Below are positions 36,109 through 49,200 of a DNA stretch of 64,000 bases, one piece after another. Position numbers and translations under genes: made by a program. The stretch's first letter is position 1. The number at the start of each line of letters is the position of its first letter. This DNA comes from Toxoplasma gondii ME49. Lineage: Eukaryota; Apicomplexa; Conoidasida; Eucoccidiorida; Sarcocystidae. A model generated the notes under the pieces. That model made no database searches, was not told where the DNA came from, and saw only the letters and a list, made by a program, of their open reading frames with translations. The stretch covers positions 1,458,043 through 1,522,042 of the forward strand of contig NC_031477.1 in the NCBI RefSeq assembly GCF_000006565.2. The letters are read 5' to 3'.

Positions 36109-36464
36109 ACAAACGACTATGTTTCTGTCGTCTTGGCGTTCACGCGGGAGATGAATCGAAAAAATGGCGTCGACTCTGGAAGGCCAGCGCACGTTCACCT
36201 CACCCATCTATCCGTCCTCTCGTTTGAAATGACGAGAACATCTCATGTTGCATGATTTTATGCCGATAAAGTGAAGAAGGAAGCCAGGACAAACGATTCC
36301 GTGTTGCATGCTTCTGGCTCTCCGAAAAAACACTACCTCCTCCTCGGTCTTTGGCACGAGCAGCTCCTTTGGCGTGATCAGGTCCACGTGACTGAAATGC
36401 TAACAAAACAACTCTAGTAAAGGCACGAAGCCACTGCAGAAGGCAGTCACATGCATGCTGTTTT
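36109..36464. other. spacer between the ACP-like gene and block B2
   Basis: No gene seen; presumably the 3' UTR of the ACP-like gene. Confidence 0.5.
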
Positions 36465-37288
36465 TCTTCAGCTCCCCGCTAGAGACAATGCAACTTAGTA
36501 ACCAGAAATGGCAGGAGTTCCCGTGGACGTACCAAGGTTATTCAGCCGGCTGGAAACGATGGTGGCTACTGAGACGGCTAGAGGACACCTTCGAAGCTTC
36601 GCACCGAGCAGCTTTGATTATGTAACATTAACATTTCTGGCGAACTGTCCCGACCGTGTTCTGCCGTGGAAAGGCAAGGCACTATCGACCTTCTGAAACG
36701 CATCGCGCTGTCATCACCACGGACGAACCCTCCGTGTCACTTTATTCGCCACTCCCACAGGTCTAATTGTGGAGCGTCCCTTGCATTGAATGCAAACCGC
36801 CGTCCTGGTGAGTTTCTTCGAGTATCTGCACACTTCTCTCTTCACCGTCTCCACTGACCTGGGATATACTCCTGCAGCCACACCAGTGCTACGTGTTCTG
36901 CGTTTCCGACAGCCGCAGAACAAGATGTCTTGATCCCCAAACCGACTGAGGCCTGCCTTGCAGCACTCAAGGGAAAGGACCGAGAGCACTGCAGCTTACT
37001 CTATAGGTTCTCTCAACACGCTCGCTTGTCTGTTATTGTAGCATCTGCATCAGAGAGGCTCCTCCGGTTCAAACGAATTTCTGCAGAGTTTGTCACACAC
37101 ATCGGTTCGCTTCCCTTATGTCGCCCACTCCCGCTGAGGGTATGACAGCGGAAATTACACCTGCATAGTATATCTTCCGGGTGGAGTATATGCGCTGAGT
37201 AGCGGGAAATTGTTGCCTGTTTTTTTCGCAAGCGTCTTCGTGTTATGACAGCTTGTCTCCGCTTCGAGGCTAAAAAGACACAGAAGAG
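36465..37288. repeat. duplicated block B2
   Basis: The second copy of block B (28294-29117). It marks the right end of the duplicated region. Confidence 0.9.
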
Positions 37289-40189
37289 GTGCCGTCTGGT
37301 CAACACCATCGTTGTAACTAAAGCTACGAGGGAGCCCACTCTAGAATGTGTTTTCTCTTTTGGCCTACTATGTTCCAGGCTATTCGACACGAATTCTTTC
37401 AGGCCTTGCATAGACGATGTAGAGCGTGGCAGCGCTGTAGTACCACGTCGAATTGAGAACTGCGACACAAACTCGATAATGTGCTCGGAGAGCAAAACGA
37501 TTTAGATCAGCCTCGGGGAACTGTCAAATGGAAGTCGCCTGCAACATCCCAAGGGCCTGCCAGCCATTTCCCCGAGCAAGAGGCAACTCCCAATAGCACG
37601 TGAGTACTAGTTCTCCGTCGCTGTTGATACGAGTGAAAACTGTAATGCGTTACTTGTGGAAACACGGAAACTGTGTTGGCGCTGATATAGAACAGAGCTA
37701 AGATTGTAACGCCAGCGTACATCTGACGTCTCCACAAACGGTTCACTCGTTCCGTCGATGACAGAAAACCGGAGCAAACATGGAAGGCGATTTGACGTAG
37801 ACTTCACTTGCAACGACCGCAGGAAACACTCATCCAAGTAACTGCGGGGAAATGAGCCGCTCGTTGTCTTTGGACACACTCCTTTGCTACGTATGATCGC
37901 CTCTATCTGAATCCCAGAAACACGGAATTCAGAGGAAAATCGTCGTTTCAGAGAGTGCGCCACGAAACAGGCGTCACTCTTGTTTGACAAGTTCTTTCAA
38001 ATCCCTGTCAAATAAAGACAACAAGCCATACTGTTCCCAGCGCGCGCTCTGAATTCTCTACTCTCCAAATGGAAAACATCCATTTCCAAACAGCGTTGTC
38101 GAGGGCCGGTGTGAGAAACTTGGAGCACAAAAGGTATCCCTACGAAATGTTCAGACGCGAATTTACACGCTAGGTGTGTCTCAGCCTATACAGTCAGAAA
38201 TGACCTGTGCAACATTGAGTGTGTTCCTTCAATAAAAACAGGAAACAGCGAGTGAGAACCCGAAGCGATCCGCGTCAGCAACGAGAACTTCCGTGTTGGG
38301 GGCACATCAAAGATGTGAAAAGGTGCTAGAAAATGCAAGAACTTAAACAGAACTGCGTCTTCACTCGTGGAATGGTTAGGCGAAACCTCTGTACGCTCTA
38401 TTTACAGCAGCAAAGCTACCATCGGCTTTCCTTGTCCCCGTCTGTGCGAGCGGCAAGGCTGTTTGATACGCCACGGACGGTAACCGAGGCAAATTCTTTC
38501 CGTCCCCCTCGTCTATACAACTATCAGCTCGTTCCCTAAACATATGCGCGAAAAGGGATATACGCTAGATTTCCGTCTCTTCTTCTGCAGTTCTACATGT
38601 AACTCTATATACGTACTTGTAGAGAAAGAGAAATGTATATATGCATATACAGGTACGCTGTACTGTACGCTCATATGCTGTATATATGTACGTTACATAC
38701 CGTATGAATACAGCGGTATAGGGAATCTGTTTGCGCAATATGTATAAGTATACATGTACAGATATATGTATACGGATTCGTATGTTTGTATATAAATATA
38801 TAAGAAGAGACAGAAGGCGAATATCGACTCTCCCGCCGTATGGCGCGCATAGGACCAAGACACAGGGACCCTACGATGCAAAGCACACTTCAGGACCAGA
38901 GGCGAGCACGCTACTCCCACGTTCTAGGACAAGACAAACTTCCGCGACTCCCGTCAAATGCATCGGCAGTGAACTGCGGCGAAATACCCAGCCGCGCTCA
39001 AACTCTCCACTGCGAGCCGACGCAACCTTGCGAAACTGACGCGAAATTACACAACTCTCAAGAAAGAGGCCCCAAGACGACCAAAAAAGGAAACGAGCAC
39101 AAGACGCAGTCTCGGGGAAAGGGCTGAAACAATGGGGAGCGCGAACGCATGAGCACATGCCACCGGCACTCTCGTCTTTGCCGACATGCACACACCAGTG
39201 TGTACGTATATATAGACGTACATATATATATATATATACATACATACATACATGTGCATATATAGGTATATTTTCCGTTCTTTTTGCAGGCGACGTATAG
39301 GCATGAGGCGTCAACTGTAGATCTACTCCTTGCGATCTTGAACAGCCGTCTGTGAGGGAACAACGGGGAGCTGTGGAAGCGCCCTCGAGGAGATGGAGTT
39401 GCAGAACACCCTCCATGACCCGATCTGAGGAAGTCGCCTTCGGCCCTGCTGCTCTCTTTGTCGCCGAATTTTCTCAGGAACTCAGACACGCAGCTAGCCT
39501 GTCCCTGGTACTCCCCGCACAAAATTCTCTCCCAACGCTTCTCCATGCATTAACACCACTGCGAATTCAAGCGACTCGCCGTCTCTGTCACGAGCCTGCA
39601 TATGCGCTAAGAAGTCCCCTGTTTCCTTCCACTTCTCAAGGAGCGAGAAGCAGAACGCACTTCCCTCGAAAAGAAGAACATGGTCTCCAGGGTAAACCAA
39701 AAAGGGTGTTGCGTGATTCCCCTCGTTGCCTCCCCGCGTCCTTCCACGCCCTGTATCCCCAGGTTCCCCTCCTCGGCATCACCTCTTCTCCCTTTCTCCG
39801 TCCTTTTCTCTCACGTGTGTTTCCTCTCTCTCTTGCGGCCTGGCTCTCTAGTTTCCGACCACTCCCAGCATGCAGAGGGCGACTCGGAGACAGGCGAGCG
39901 ACATCCAAAGAGAAATGTCCACACGCAAGCCTTCTAATAGGGACTGCGGCGGACGTTCGATCTCCCCACAGTTCCGTAGTACGGCGCTGAAACAAGACAC
40001 AATTTCCAGAGACAAGACCCAGTGAGGCGATAAGAAAGTGACCCCTAGAGACGACCCTCTTGAGACACAGACAGCAACGGCAACCAAAAGTGCGAAACGA
40101 GTATTTGCCAAAAGTTAGACACATATACTCCTTGAGACAACGAACACACACACACACACATCCCTGCAAAGCGAGATATCTTCATCCTT
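37289..40189. other. intergenic region with TA-rich tracts
   Basis: No gene is supported. TA-rich tracts lie at about 38609-38806 and 39206-39275, and a short CA run at about 40142-40162. The open frame at 39352-39990 shows no family match. The right part probably holds the 3' UTR of the minus-strand RNA-binding protein gene. Confidence 0.5.
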
Positions 40190-41777
40190 TTATCGTTTCG
40201 TACATGGGAAAGATCCACACACGACGTCGAAGAAGACCTTGTCCCTCCTCCTCCTCCTCCTCGCATTTCCGTAGTCCCTCCGTTCGAACTTACATTGTCT
40301 GACGGGGCTGTAGCCACTGCTGTATCCAGCGGAGGTGGCAGGGGCGGTGCCTGGACTGGCAGTGCGACCGTAGTAGCCGCTTCCTCCACTCGCAGCCCCG
40401 GCGCTGCTGTCCTCGTCCCAGTAGCCGCGCGCCGCGGTGTTGGTTGCCCCAGTCGCGGACGCCGTCGCGGTCGCGCCGGCGTCGTAGGGAACACTGGATC
40501 CCGCGTAGTAGCCCGCAGAGCCCAACGAGGGAGAGACGAGGGCCGCGCCCGCAGCTGCGCCGCCCGCGGCCTGCGGGTGCAGCACGGAGGTCGCCGCGCC
40601 TGCATGCGTTGCCACACCTGTCGGGGGCATGTAGTACGGCGAGGGCGAGGCGGCGTAGCCCCCCGTCGAGGGAGGGATGGACGACGAGTAGTACGCGACG
40701 CCCGGAGTCATGGCAGGCGCCACTGGAGGCGGAGGTCCGTAGTAGTACGTGGGCGAAGACCGCGGCGGCGCGTAGTATCCGCCGGGCGGTGGGACGTGTG
40801 GCTGGTGGGCCACGGCATGGGGAGGAGGGTAGCGAGGCCCCGGGGGCGGCAGGCCCGGCGCGCGGGCCAGAGGGTACCGGGGACGAGGCGGCGGGAGCGT
40901 CGCCCGAGACTCCGCCGCACGCACTTCGCACTGAAGGGGAAAGAGAAAACGCGTCACGTCGAGATGAGGGACGGACTCAACGGCATTCTGCGACTTCTGA
41001 GGACCCCACCGAGAAGAGAAAAGAAGCAAGAACGAACGCACGGAGAGAAAGAGAGAACTGCGAACGCTGCGCCCACGATCAAAAACGGGAAGGCACATAT
41101 GTGTCGCGCAAGGTGCTCGACCGAGGCAGACTCTGTGGCAAGAGAAAAGCGAGGCGGCGCCGCACGGACAGCGAGAGAAGACGAGAAAAAAAAACGACAA
41201 ATCAGAGAGAGCGGGGATAGGAAACGACATGCCCCGTTCGAAGCGCTCTCGTGAGACCGGCGTCTGCTTACGCTGTCTTTTTCATTCAAGTTGTGACGCT
41301 TGGACTTCAGGACCTCCTTGGCAGACTCTTCGGAGGCGAAAACGACGAAGCCAAACCCGCGGCTCTTGCCGGTCGCCGCGTCGCGGATGATGCTCACCTA
41401 CACGCGTACATCACATCTATTCGTGGACGATTGGACGACAAGTGTCTTCTGGTCGGCGCCGCAAAAAAAGACTAACAACCCCGTCACACTGGCTGCTCCT
41501 TCGAGCAAGACGGTACTGATCGTCCTCGAATACAGCACAAAACGGGCAACACCTGTCATATTTGACTCGTCGTCAGAGCGCTCTGAGCATTCCAGCATCT
41601 TAGAGAAGACTGTAAAAAACTAGAGAAAGTTTCCCCCCACGAAAAGAATTATGAGCATCCTCGAAGCTCACTTGTCGCTTACCTTGTCGACTGTCCCAAA
41701 CTTGGAAAAGCACTTTTCGACGTCGCCTAGAGAGAGAAAAGCATCACATCCTTATGTACTCGAGCTCTCAAAAAACC

Positions 41778-41811
<34 letters not shown>

Positions 41812-43022
41812 CATACATATATATATATATACTCCCTGTGAGCACGCAAATGCTGGTAACGCTATTATCCTTTTCTACACGAATGCATTTACAAATACAC
41901 ACATAAATATATATATATATATACATGTGTATCGACGTATTTGTGCAGCTGAAAGCTCTGTACAGGATTCCGCACGCACCGTTGCATAGGTGTGTTATGT
42001 TTTCCCTGGACGTCTGTGTCGAGAGAAAAACTCGACTCACTCTCTGACAGACTGGGGTTCACACCGCCGACGAAGATCTTTCTCTTGAGGGAGACGTTTC
42101 CATCGTCGTGGAGGGGGCGGACCTCGACCTTCTTCCCGCCAATTGCATGCTGTGCGTTGAAAATCGCTTCCTTCGCTTCTTCAGAGCCCATGGTGACGAA
42201 GCAGAAGCCGCGGTTGCGGCCTGTCATCTTGTCCATCTTCAGTTCGACGGCCTTCACTTTGCCGAAGCGCTCGAAGTACGAGCGAATCTGCAGCTCTGTC
42301 GCCTGAGGAATAATTCCTCCTACGAAGAACTTCCTGCGCAAAGAACCACGCAGGTCTCAAAAGCGATCCAACTGAAAGAGAACAGAAAGACAAGCGCGAA
42401 GGAGACACGGGGCGCGGAGGCGAGGAGACCTTCCGGCGCTGGACACTGGCGGGAGCGGCGAAGCGCGTTGAGCAGCCTGCGCGGACGAAGACTAACGAAC
42501 CGTCGCAGGAGCAAAGACGAGACACAGTCTCCACCGAGAGACTGGAGGAGACGACGATCAGTGAGGAGAAAAGAGCGTAGGAAAAAGTTGAGAAAAGGAG
42601 CAGAAAACACAGAAACGGGAGGAGTCAGCAGAGAAGCAGAGAAGAAGCGCTCGAGACACCCCGCAGACCCTCCGAGACGAAAAGCATGGAACCTACAAAG
42701 CTGCGTCAGGGTCCTCGGGCTTGCCCGCTCCGTTGGTGCCGTCTTCCTTTGTTTCTTCGTTTTCCTCAGTGCGCTCTGCATCTTCTCCCTTCTCTTCGTT
42801 TGACTCCTCCGGCTTCTCTACGTCTTCTCTCCCGTTCTCCTCCTCGCACCCCCGTGCATCTTCGCCCTCGACACCGGCAACGTGAGCAGCCAGAGGCGGC
42901 GCTTCGACGCTGGTTGTCGGTTCCTCGATCGCGTCTGCAAAGTTCTCCGCCGGCGAGGCTGCTTCAGGCTTCTCTGCGAAGCTCTGCTCCACCACCTGTT
43001 GCTCGGGGGCTGTTTCCGCCAT
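40190..43022 (-). CDS. RNA-binding protein with two RRMs (hnRNP A / Musashi / DAZAP1 type)
   Basis: Exons in transcript order: 43022-42697, 42333-42041, 41726-41683 (44 nt), 41397-41272, then 40930 to 40294 or on to the stop at 40190. Phases agree throughout. Residues 1-109 are acidic (Glu/Ala-rich). RRM1 has RNP2 KFFVGGI (110-116) and RNP1 RGFCFVTM (150-157). RRM2 has RNP2 KIFVGGV (194-200) and RNP1 SRGFGFVVF (233-241). The C-terminal 210 residues are Pro/Ala/Gly/Tyr-rich (YYGPPPP, SAGYYAG), a low-complexity region typical of this class, which binds mRNA and regulates splicing, stability or translation. The end is uncertain: a strong donor (CAAT|GTAAGT) at 40294 suggests a last intron whose acceptor I could not fix; read-through adds an Arg-rich tail to the stop at 40190-40192. 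Confidence 0.87.
41783..41832. repeat. TA-rich microsatellite in an intron
   Basis: CATACATACATATATA... tract in the intron between exons 2 and 3 of the RRM protein gene; a second TA run lies near 41903-41925 in the same intron. Confidence 0.9.
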
Positions 43023-46000
43023 CTCGCAAAACACCGAATGCCGGAAGACTTGGACGCGGAGGAGCAAAAGTCGAGAAAGAAGGGAGAGCGGCTAGCTCAA
43101 GGAAAAAAACGAGATGGCACGAAGTCCCGAACGGCCGAGACACTGGAACGAAAGGCGCAGGGTTGCCGACGCAGAAACAGAGCGGCGACGGCGGCAGAGA
43201 AAAAGTGAGAGACGCGCCAAAAATCGAAAATGTGAACGAGAAACAAAGCGGTCTGGAGAAGGGAACGAATGCGGTGAAAACAAATCACTGCCGGGAAGTA
43301 GGGAGATTCGTGCTGTAGTCGAGCGTTCGTCGGGCTGCTGTGGCCGACGACGGCAAGGCGACGGAGATAGTGTTGCGGAACTACGAAAAAGAAAACGCCT
43401 GAAGAGACGGACAGGGAACAACAGGAACAAGCGGAAAAAAAGGAAAAGAAACGGCGGTAGTTTTGCTGCCGGTGAAACCTCGCAAATCCGGCTGCCGAGG
43501 GGCGCAGAACAAAATACTGGGCGTAAAGAGGGATTTCCGCGAAGGCCTGTTCGCACGAAAGTGGAGAGTCTCCGTCACTCGGGAGTTTTCTGTGTAGAAT
43601 CAACGTTTCTTGAGACTGAATCTCTTGGGACACAGCGTAATTTGCGCCACCAGGCGTCGGGAGAAGCGCGCGCGGGTCTCTCGGTTGCGGCGCACCGGAA
43701 CTGTGTGGAATCTTCGAGGAAAACTGGAAAAGCTCGAGGAAAAGACGGCACACGTTAAGCGAAACAAAATAGGTTGGGATGCCAGAAGTGCTCGGGACTC
43801 TCCCAACTCCGAGCAAGGGAAAACGCACAGAGCAGACGCAGAGAGGTTGCGTGGGGTTCTGGCGTGCGGTTGGCGCCAGTGGAGAAGTCGCAAGAGGTGG
43901 AAGACGAAGGCGAAAGCTAGCAAAGAAAGACACGTGGACAGGCGACCGCCGTCAACCAGGAGTTCAGAGAAACAGAGAAATGCACACCAGGCAGTAGCAC
44001 GCGCCGATCTCAGCGGACATATCCCGTTCGCACGACTCTCCCGGTGCTGCCATGGATTTTTTCCCGTGCTGCTTTTCGCTGCGGATATGTCCCTCGCGAC
44101 ATGCGAAAACTCGTCCGGCGGGCCACCTGCGTTAGCGCGACCTCGTTTCTCACGCGATAAATGCAGACGCACGCTATGCACTCGAGAACTGAGGACAGAG
44201 CAGGAAAACAAGAGACGAGCAGAGCAGACTACCTCGCGTCGAACCGGCCTTCGGGGCAAACATTTTCCAACGGAAGGCGTCTCCTGCACACTTAAATATC
44301 CACAGAAAAACGAGCGCCGTACTCTCTCTGGTGCAAAACAGCCTCAGCCGTCTCCTGGTGGCTGTCACCGAATATAAGCCGAATCACCAGGAGCCGCCGT
44401 CGACTCGCCGCCACCGCATTGGCAGTTCTAACGACGAATCTTGGAAATTAATCTAAAACACCGAGTTCCGCAACTGACGAGGTGGAGATCTGGGGACAAG
44501 ACCAGCGAACAGGAAAAAGACGAGTTCTGCGAACCTCGTCTTGTGTCCAGGGTGTTCCCGCACACCACACAGTTGAGATAGAGCGCCGCACACACCGCGT
44601 TTTCTTGCGAGTCTCTCAAACAACGTTGAGCTGCGGGCTTCTGAAGAAACTTCGCAGTGCGTGAGACGAGTCGTGAACGTCGGATTCTCCACGTGGAGCT
44701 TTCTCAGCTCGTCTTCCAGGGTGCAGCGGCACGACAGAAACACAGGGAGCGCCCACTGCTGACCTGCTCCCATCTGCCTCATGTGTCATCGGTCGTCTTT
44801 TTCATCCCTGTGTCCTCAAATTCTCGTCTCTGTCTTAACTATTGAGGTCGCAAAATCGACAGAAACGACGGAGGACAGACCTGTGAGGGGCTGCAGTTTT
44901 GTTTTCACGTCTGTGCCGCAGCTGTGGCGGGTCCCCGTGTCGCATGAAAGTCGGGTGGTTAGGCTGTGTAGCGGGCGACACCGAATGCGTGCGAAAAACC
45001 AGGCTTTGAGGATCTACGAGCGGAACCGACTGCGGAGACGGAACCTGATGAGTGCGAGCCGTTCCCACAACTCTTTCATATCCACTGGCTCTTGCAAATT
45101 CTCGAGAAGCATTGCGAAAAACAAGGCCGGTCACGCGAAACTCCCGCGCGCCGAATTCGGGTTAAGACCCCCCCGCGAATTGGTTGCTTGGCGGATCCGC
45201 AAGCGACTGAAGTGCGGGCTCCCCTTTCTCAGTTTTCTTGAGACCGAGAGGCACCGTTCCTTGTGGTTTTCCGCAGATACTTCTCTCTACGTAGACAGAA
45301 AAGAACGAATTCTTTTCGCAACTAAATTTCCGCCTTTTCTTCGAGTGTGTCGCCGCCGATCTCTCTCAACCGGCACAGCGGGCTTTGCGGCGCCGGCAAG
45401 GCAGCCGTCTCTTTCTCGGGAACTCTCTCGGCTCGTCATTCAGAAAGGCTGCATTTCAGAAAGCCCCTAACTCCCCTGTCCAAGAGAGAGGGAAAAGCCT
45501 GCGTTGACGACGGCGTCCTCTCTTTAGTGTGGAAATCCACCTCGCGTTCAGACCGCCTCTCGGTCGCGGTGTGACGGACGCGATTCCGCGCCGCTCCTGA
45601 AGAACACCAAAGGCGCCTTAAATATAGGCTTTCCGTAGGGGTTCATGGAAAGTGAAAAAATTCGACGAGACGGAACGCCGCGGCGAGTTCTGGCCGCTCC
45701 AAATGCGCCGCCACTCTGACTGCCTTTGTGCATGCTGCTGAGAAGCCGTGCGCGCCTCTCTCCAGTAGAGTCTGTATTTTGTGGCCGGGTCTGTCCTCTT
45801 TTCAGCGGTTCCTGTTTTTCCTACGCGGGAGCTTCTATCCTGATTTTTTCTTCGCCACGCACTGACAAAGAGGTGAGCTGGCTTGCCTGACGCTTTGCAG
45901 CCCGGAAGCTACTACGCCTTCCCCTCCTGCGGCTTGTGCTCCGATTTCAGCGGTCCCTGCTCGAAATCGGAAGATCTTTATTTTGAACCGTTCGCGCCTG

Positions 46001-46240
46001 AAACAGTCGTTTTCTCGGATGTCTGCCACCGGGTCATTCGTCGCTATCTCTTCGCTCTGTCTCGCGTCACGCTGCCTCTCCTCGTGCGGCAAACTCCCCA
46101 CTGCGAACTTGGATAGTTTTTCACGACCTTTCTTGCCCGGCTTGCTTTCAGCAAATCTGGAGACTACAAACAGAGGCAGCGAGGCTGCTTGATTGGAAAG
46201 GATTTTCGCTGTGCATCACGGACAAAGGCAGCCGGACCCA
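43023..46240. other. divergent intergenic region (promoters)
   Basis: It separates the divergently transcribed RRM protein gene and the PH-like protein gene, so it should hold both promoters and 5' UTRs. Open frames at 43610-44377 and 44781-45470 are Arg/Ser-rich with no family match and no supporting splice pattern. No distinct element could be assigned. Confidence 0.5.
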
Positions 46241-49200
46241 ATGGCACCTCCCACAGTCGCAGAGTACGCAGAAGGGTGAATCGCTTCTCTTCTCTCCTCG
46301 CTCTCTCTTCTCGTTCTCTTTCGTTGCTCTGTCTCTCTTCTCTGTGTTTCCCTTCTCTGTGACGACCCTTTGTCGTTTCTTTCGTCTCTTCGGCCGCCTG
46401 TCTCTTCTCTTTTTCTGTACGCCAGCGTTTCTGCTGGGGACAGCGTGTCTCTCGTCTCTTCGGTCTCCCCTTGTTTCCTGTTGTTTAGCGCAGGGCTGCT
46501 CCACCTGGTCTTCACTACCTCACGTAAGCGCCTGTTCGCATGTGCTCGCTTCGTCGGTTGCTTGTCCAGCTTCACTCGTGACTCCGACAGTCTGTGCCCG
46601 CTCTGGCCCTGGCTGTCGGGACAGGCGTCTTGTCTCTGAACGCTTCTTCTTGCTCGCGTTCTACGTTCAGAAATGGAGGGGAGAACAGAACTCAGGAATT
46701 CTTCAAGTTGGCCTGGCCATCTGGAGAGAAAGTGACGCAGCTTGCGAACGACCTCTACAAGTACCTCGAGCGCTCTGCCACAAGCCCTGAAGAACATGTA
46801 AGACCCAGCTTCACATGCGTATTGCCAGTCTTCGTGTCTAAACATGCATGTATGTACATCCATACAAATACACATAAACAAATGCATGTCTACCTATATA
46901 TATTTACATACATATACATATATATATATATACATATACATGCATACATATATATACATATATATATATATATGTATATGTAGCGTTTTTGCATGTATCT
47001 CGACCCGGATGTGTGTCTGTCTTTTTTTGCTCGGTTCATACATGCAGATCTGCATCCGCAGATATGAATAAATCTATAGATGTATTGGTGCAGGCGCCTT
47101 TCTCTGTGTATCATTGACTTGCTCTCTGAAGGACGACGTTTTCTGCGGATGCCGGTTTCTCCCGTCACAGGAGATGGCCGTTCACTTCTTTCTTCTCGAA
47201 AGCTCCCTTCTGTCGACCTGCGTCAAGGCTTCCATCACTTCTTTGTTTCTCGGTGTTTCCTTTGCTGTGCCCCCTGTCTCCCGTCTGCACATCTGGCGTC
47301 TTTTTTGTCTTTTGCTTTCGCAGGCGAACTCTGAAGAGTTGGAACTCTTCGAGTGCGCAGTCGCTGAGGAGGGCTCGCCGGCGCCTCTCCCGGAAGATTT
47401 CGTACCTCGAGGATCGGTGAGTCTCTCGTCTCTGCTTCTCGCCTGCCTCTCTTTCGAGTCTCTCGTTTTAAAGCATCCCGTACATCTGCTCTTTCCGTCT
47501 GCTCCTCTGTCTCCTTGTGTTTTCCGGCGCCTTCTCCCGCAAGGGCCATGGCCGCTCCTTAGTTGCTGCTCCTGGCGTCAGCGCGCTGGAGAGCGAGCGT
47601 CGGAGCAGTCTTCTCTTTGATCTGTCTTGACCAGAACCGCAATGGCCGCATTCCTTTATTTCAACAGATGCAGTCGTTTGAAGAACACTCGCGCCTGTCT
47701 TTGTCCACAGTGGCCGGAGTATCAAAGAAGGTACATTTCGTGGTGACGCGAGTTTTTGTTCTCCGGAGGTGCAGAAGGACTTGCGGAGTGCTTTGTAGCG
47801 CGTTTCTTTACTTCGCTCCTTGTCAGCCTCTGCGCTGGATGACTGGTTCGTCAACTGCGGAGACACTCTGCGAGGTCTGTGCTTCCTTGCTCGAGCCAGG
47901 ACGTCTGGTGATCGTCCCCTCCTCAACCCAGTCGTCTGCGACCCCACGAGCTGCTTTGGTTTTGCCTGCAGAAGATGAGAGCGATTCTGCGCGACGAAAT
48001 CTACAGGGCAGTCCAAGATGCGTCGGAGTCGTCTGGACGCGCAGCTCCCGTCGCTGCGAACCACCGGGTGTCTATACAGTTTGTCAACGGAGAAGATCAG
48101 TCGAGACTGCGACTCGACTTAGGTGAGCTCGGTTGTGTCTGGTTCGCGCGGACCCCAACAAGACTTCACACTCTCGTATATATGTGCATGCATGTGTATA
48201 CAAATGCATGCACACGAAAAATGTATGTGCATGTGGGCGAGTATTAGAATTCAGAGTTCCAGAGAAATGCAGATGTGTAGATGCGTATGTGCATGCGGTG
48301 AATCGTTTGAAATATGTAGATAGATAGATATGTATAGATAGATAAATAGATATATACCTATAGATGCATAGAGATATAGATATAGCTATGGGTATAGATA
48401 ATGATATATATATATATATATAGATATGTATGTGTGTATATGCGTCTATGGAACTGTCTGGAAATAGACTTTTGTGGAGGGAGATGCAGATTTCGTGACA
48501 TGTGTGCGTGTGTGCTGTTACTTTTTTCGGGCGTGTGTCCTGCTTAGGTTTCTCTTGAAATGTCTCTGAGTCTCCGTCCTTTTGCTTGTCGACCTTTTTT
48601 GATATTCCACCCTCTCCCATCACGTGACGTTCTGTTTCTGCTGTCGCAGTCGTGTCTCTCGCCTCTCGCCTCCGCTCTGTCTGCACATGGCACCTCTTTG
48701 CGGTGCTGGGTTGCTGATCTCGCGCTTCTGTTGCCTCCTAGGTGTATCTCTGGGCGCGGCTGTCTCCTCTCTCTTCTCTCTGTTGCCCTCTGTTTCCCTG
48801 GACCTTCTCTCCCGGCTCGTGTCTGTGTATGTGTGTGTGTGCCTCGCCGTTCTGCTTTCCGCGCTCTCCTCCTTCTCTTTTTTCTCTGCACCTCCTGCCG
48901 TCTCGTTCGCTCCTTTCTCTTCTCTCTGCTCGCTAGGTCGCCGCGTCCAGTGGGGGAGTGTGCACATCAAGGAGTTTGAGAAGCCGGAGAAACACTGGGA
49001 TCCCAAAACTGAAGCTCGTGAGTTCCGCGTCGAAGTGAAAAGGCGCATCCTCGGCCCGGCGTTCGCGCCCTCTGTCTCGACACTTTCCTCCCAGCTCGAT
49101 TCTTTGTGCACTCGCAAGTTGCCGCGCGTCTCCCCTCTCGGCGCCTGTCAAGAACAGCTTCTTCCAACCTCTTCAGAGGTTCGAGCAGACGCCACACTCC

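Noticed and set aside
28294..37288. Blocks B1 and B2 as long terminal repeats of a retrotransposon
   Set aside because: No reverse transcriptase or integrase frame lies between them, no TG...CA ends were seen, and the interval contains the second A-PP2C unit, which fits a segmental duplication.
39352..39990. Plus-strand open frame of 212 codons
   Set aside because: No recognisable motif and composition typical of non-coding GC-balanced sequence in this window.
43610..45470. Two plus-strand open frames (43610-44377, 44781-45470) as genes
   Set aside because: Arg/Ser-rich composition, no family match and no supporting splice sites; they lie in a divergent promoter region.
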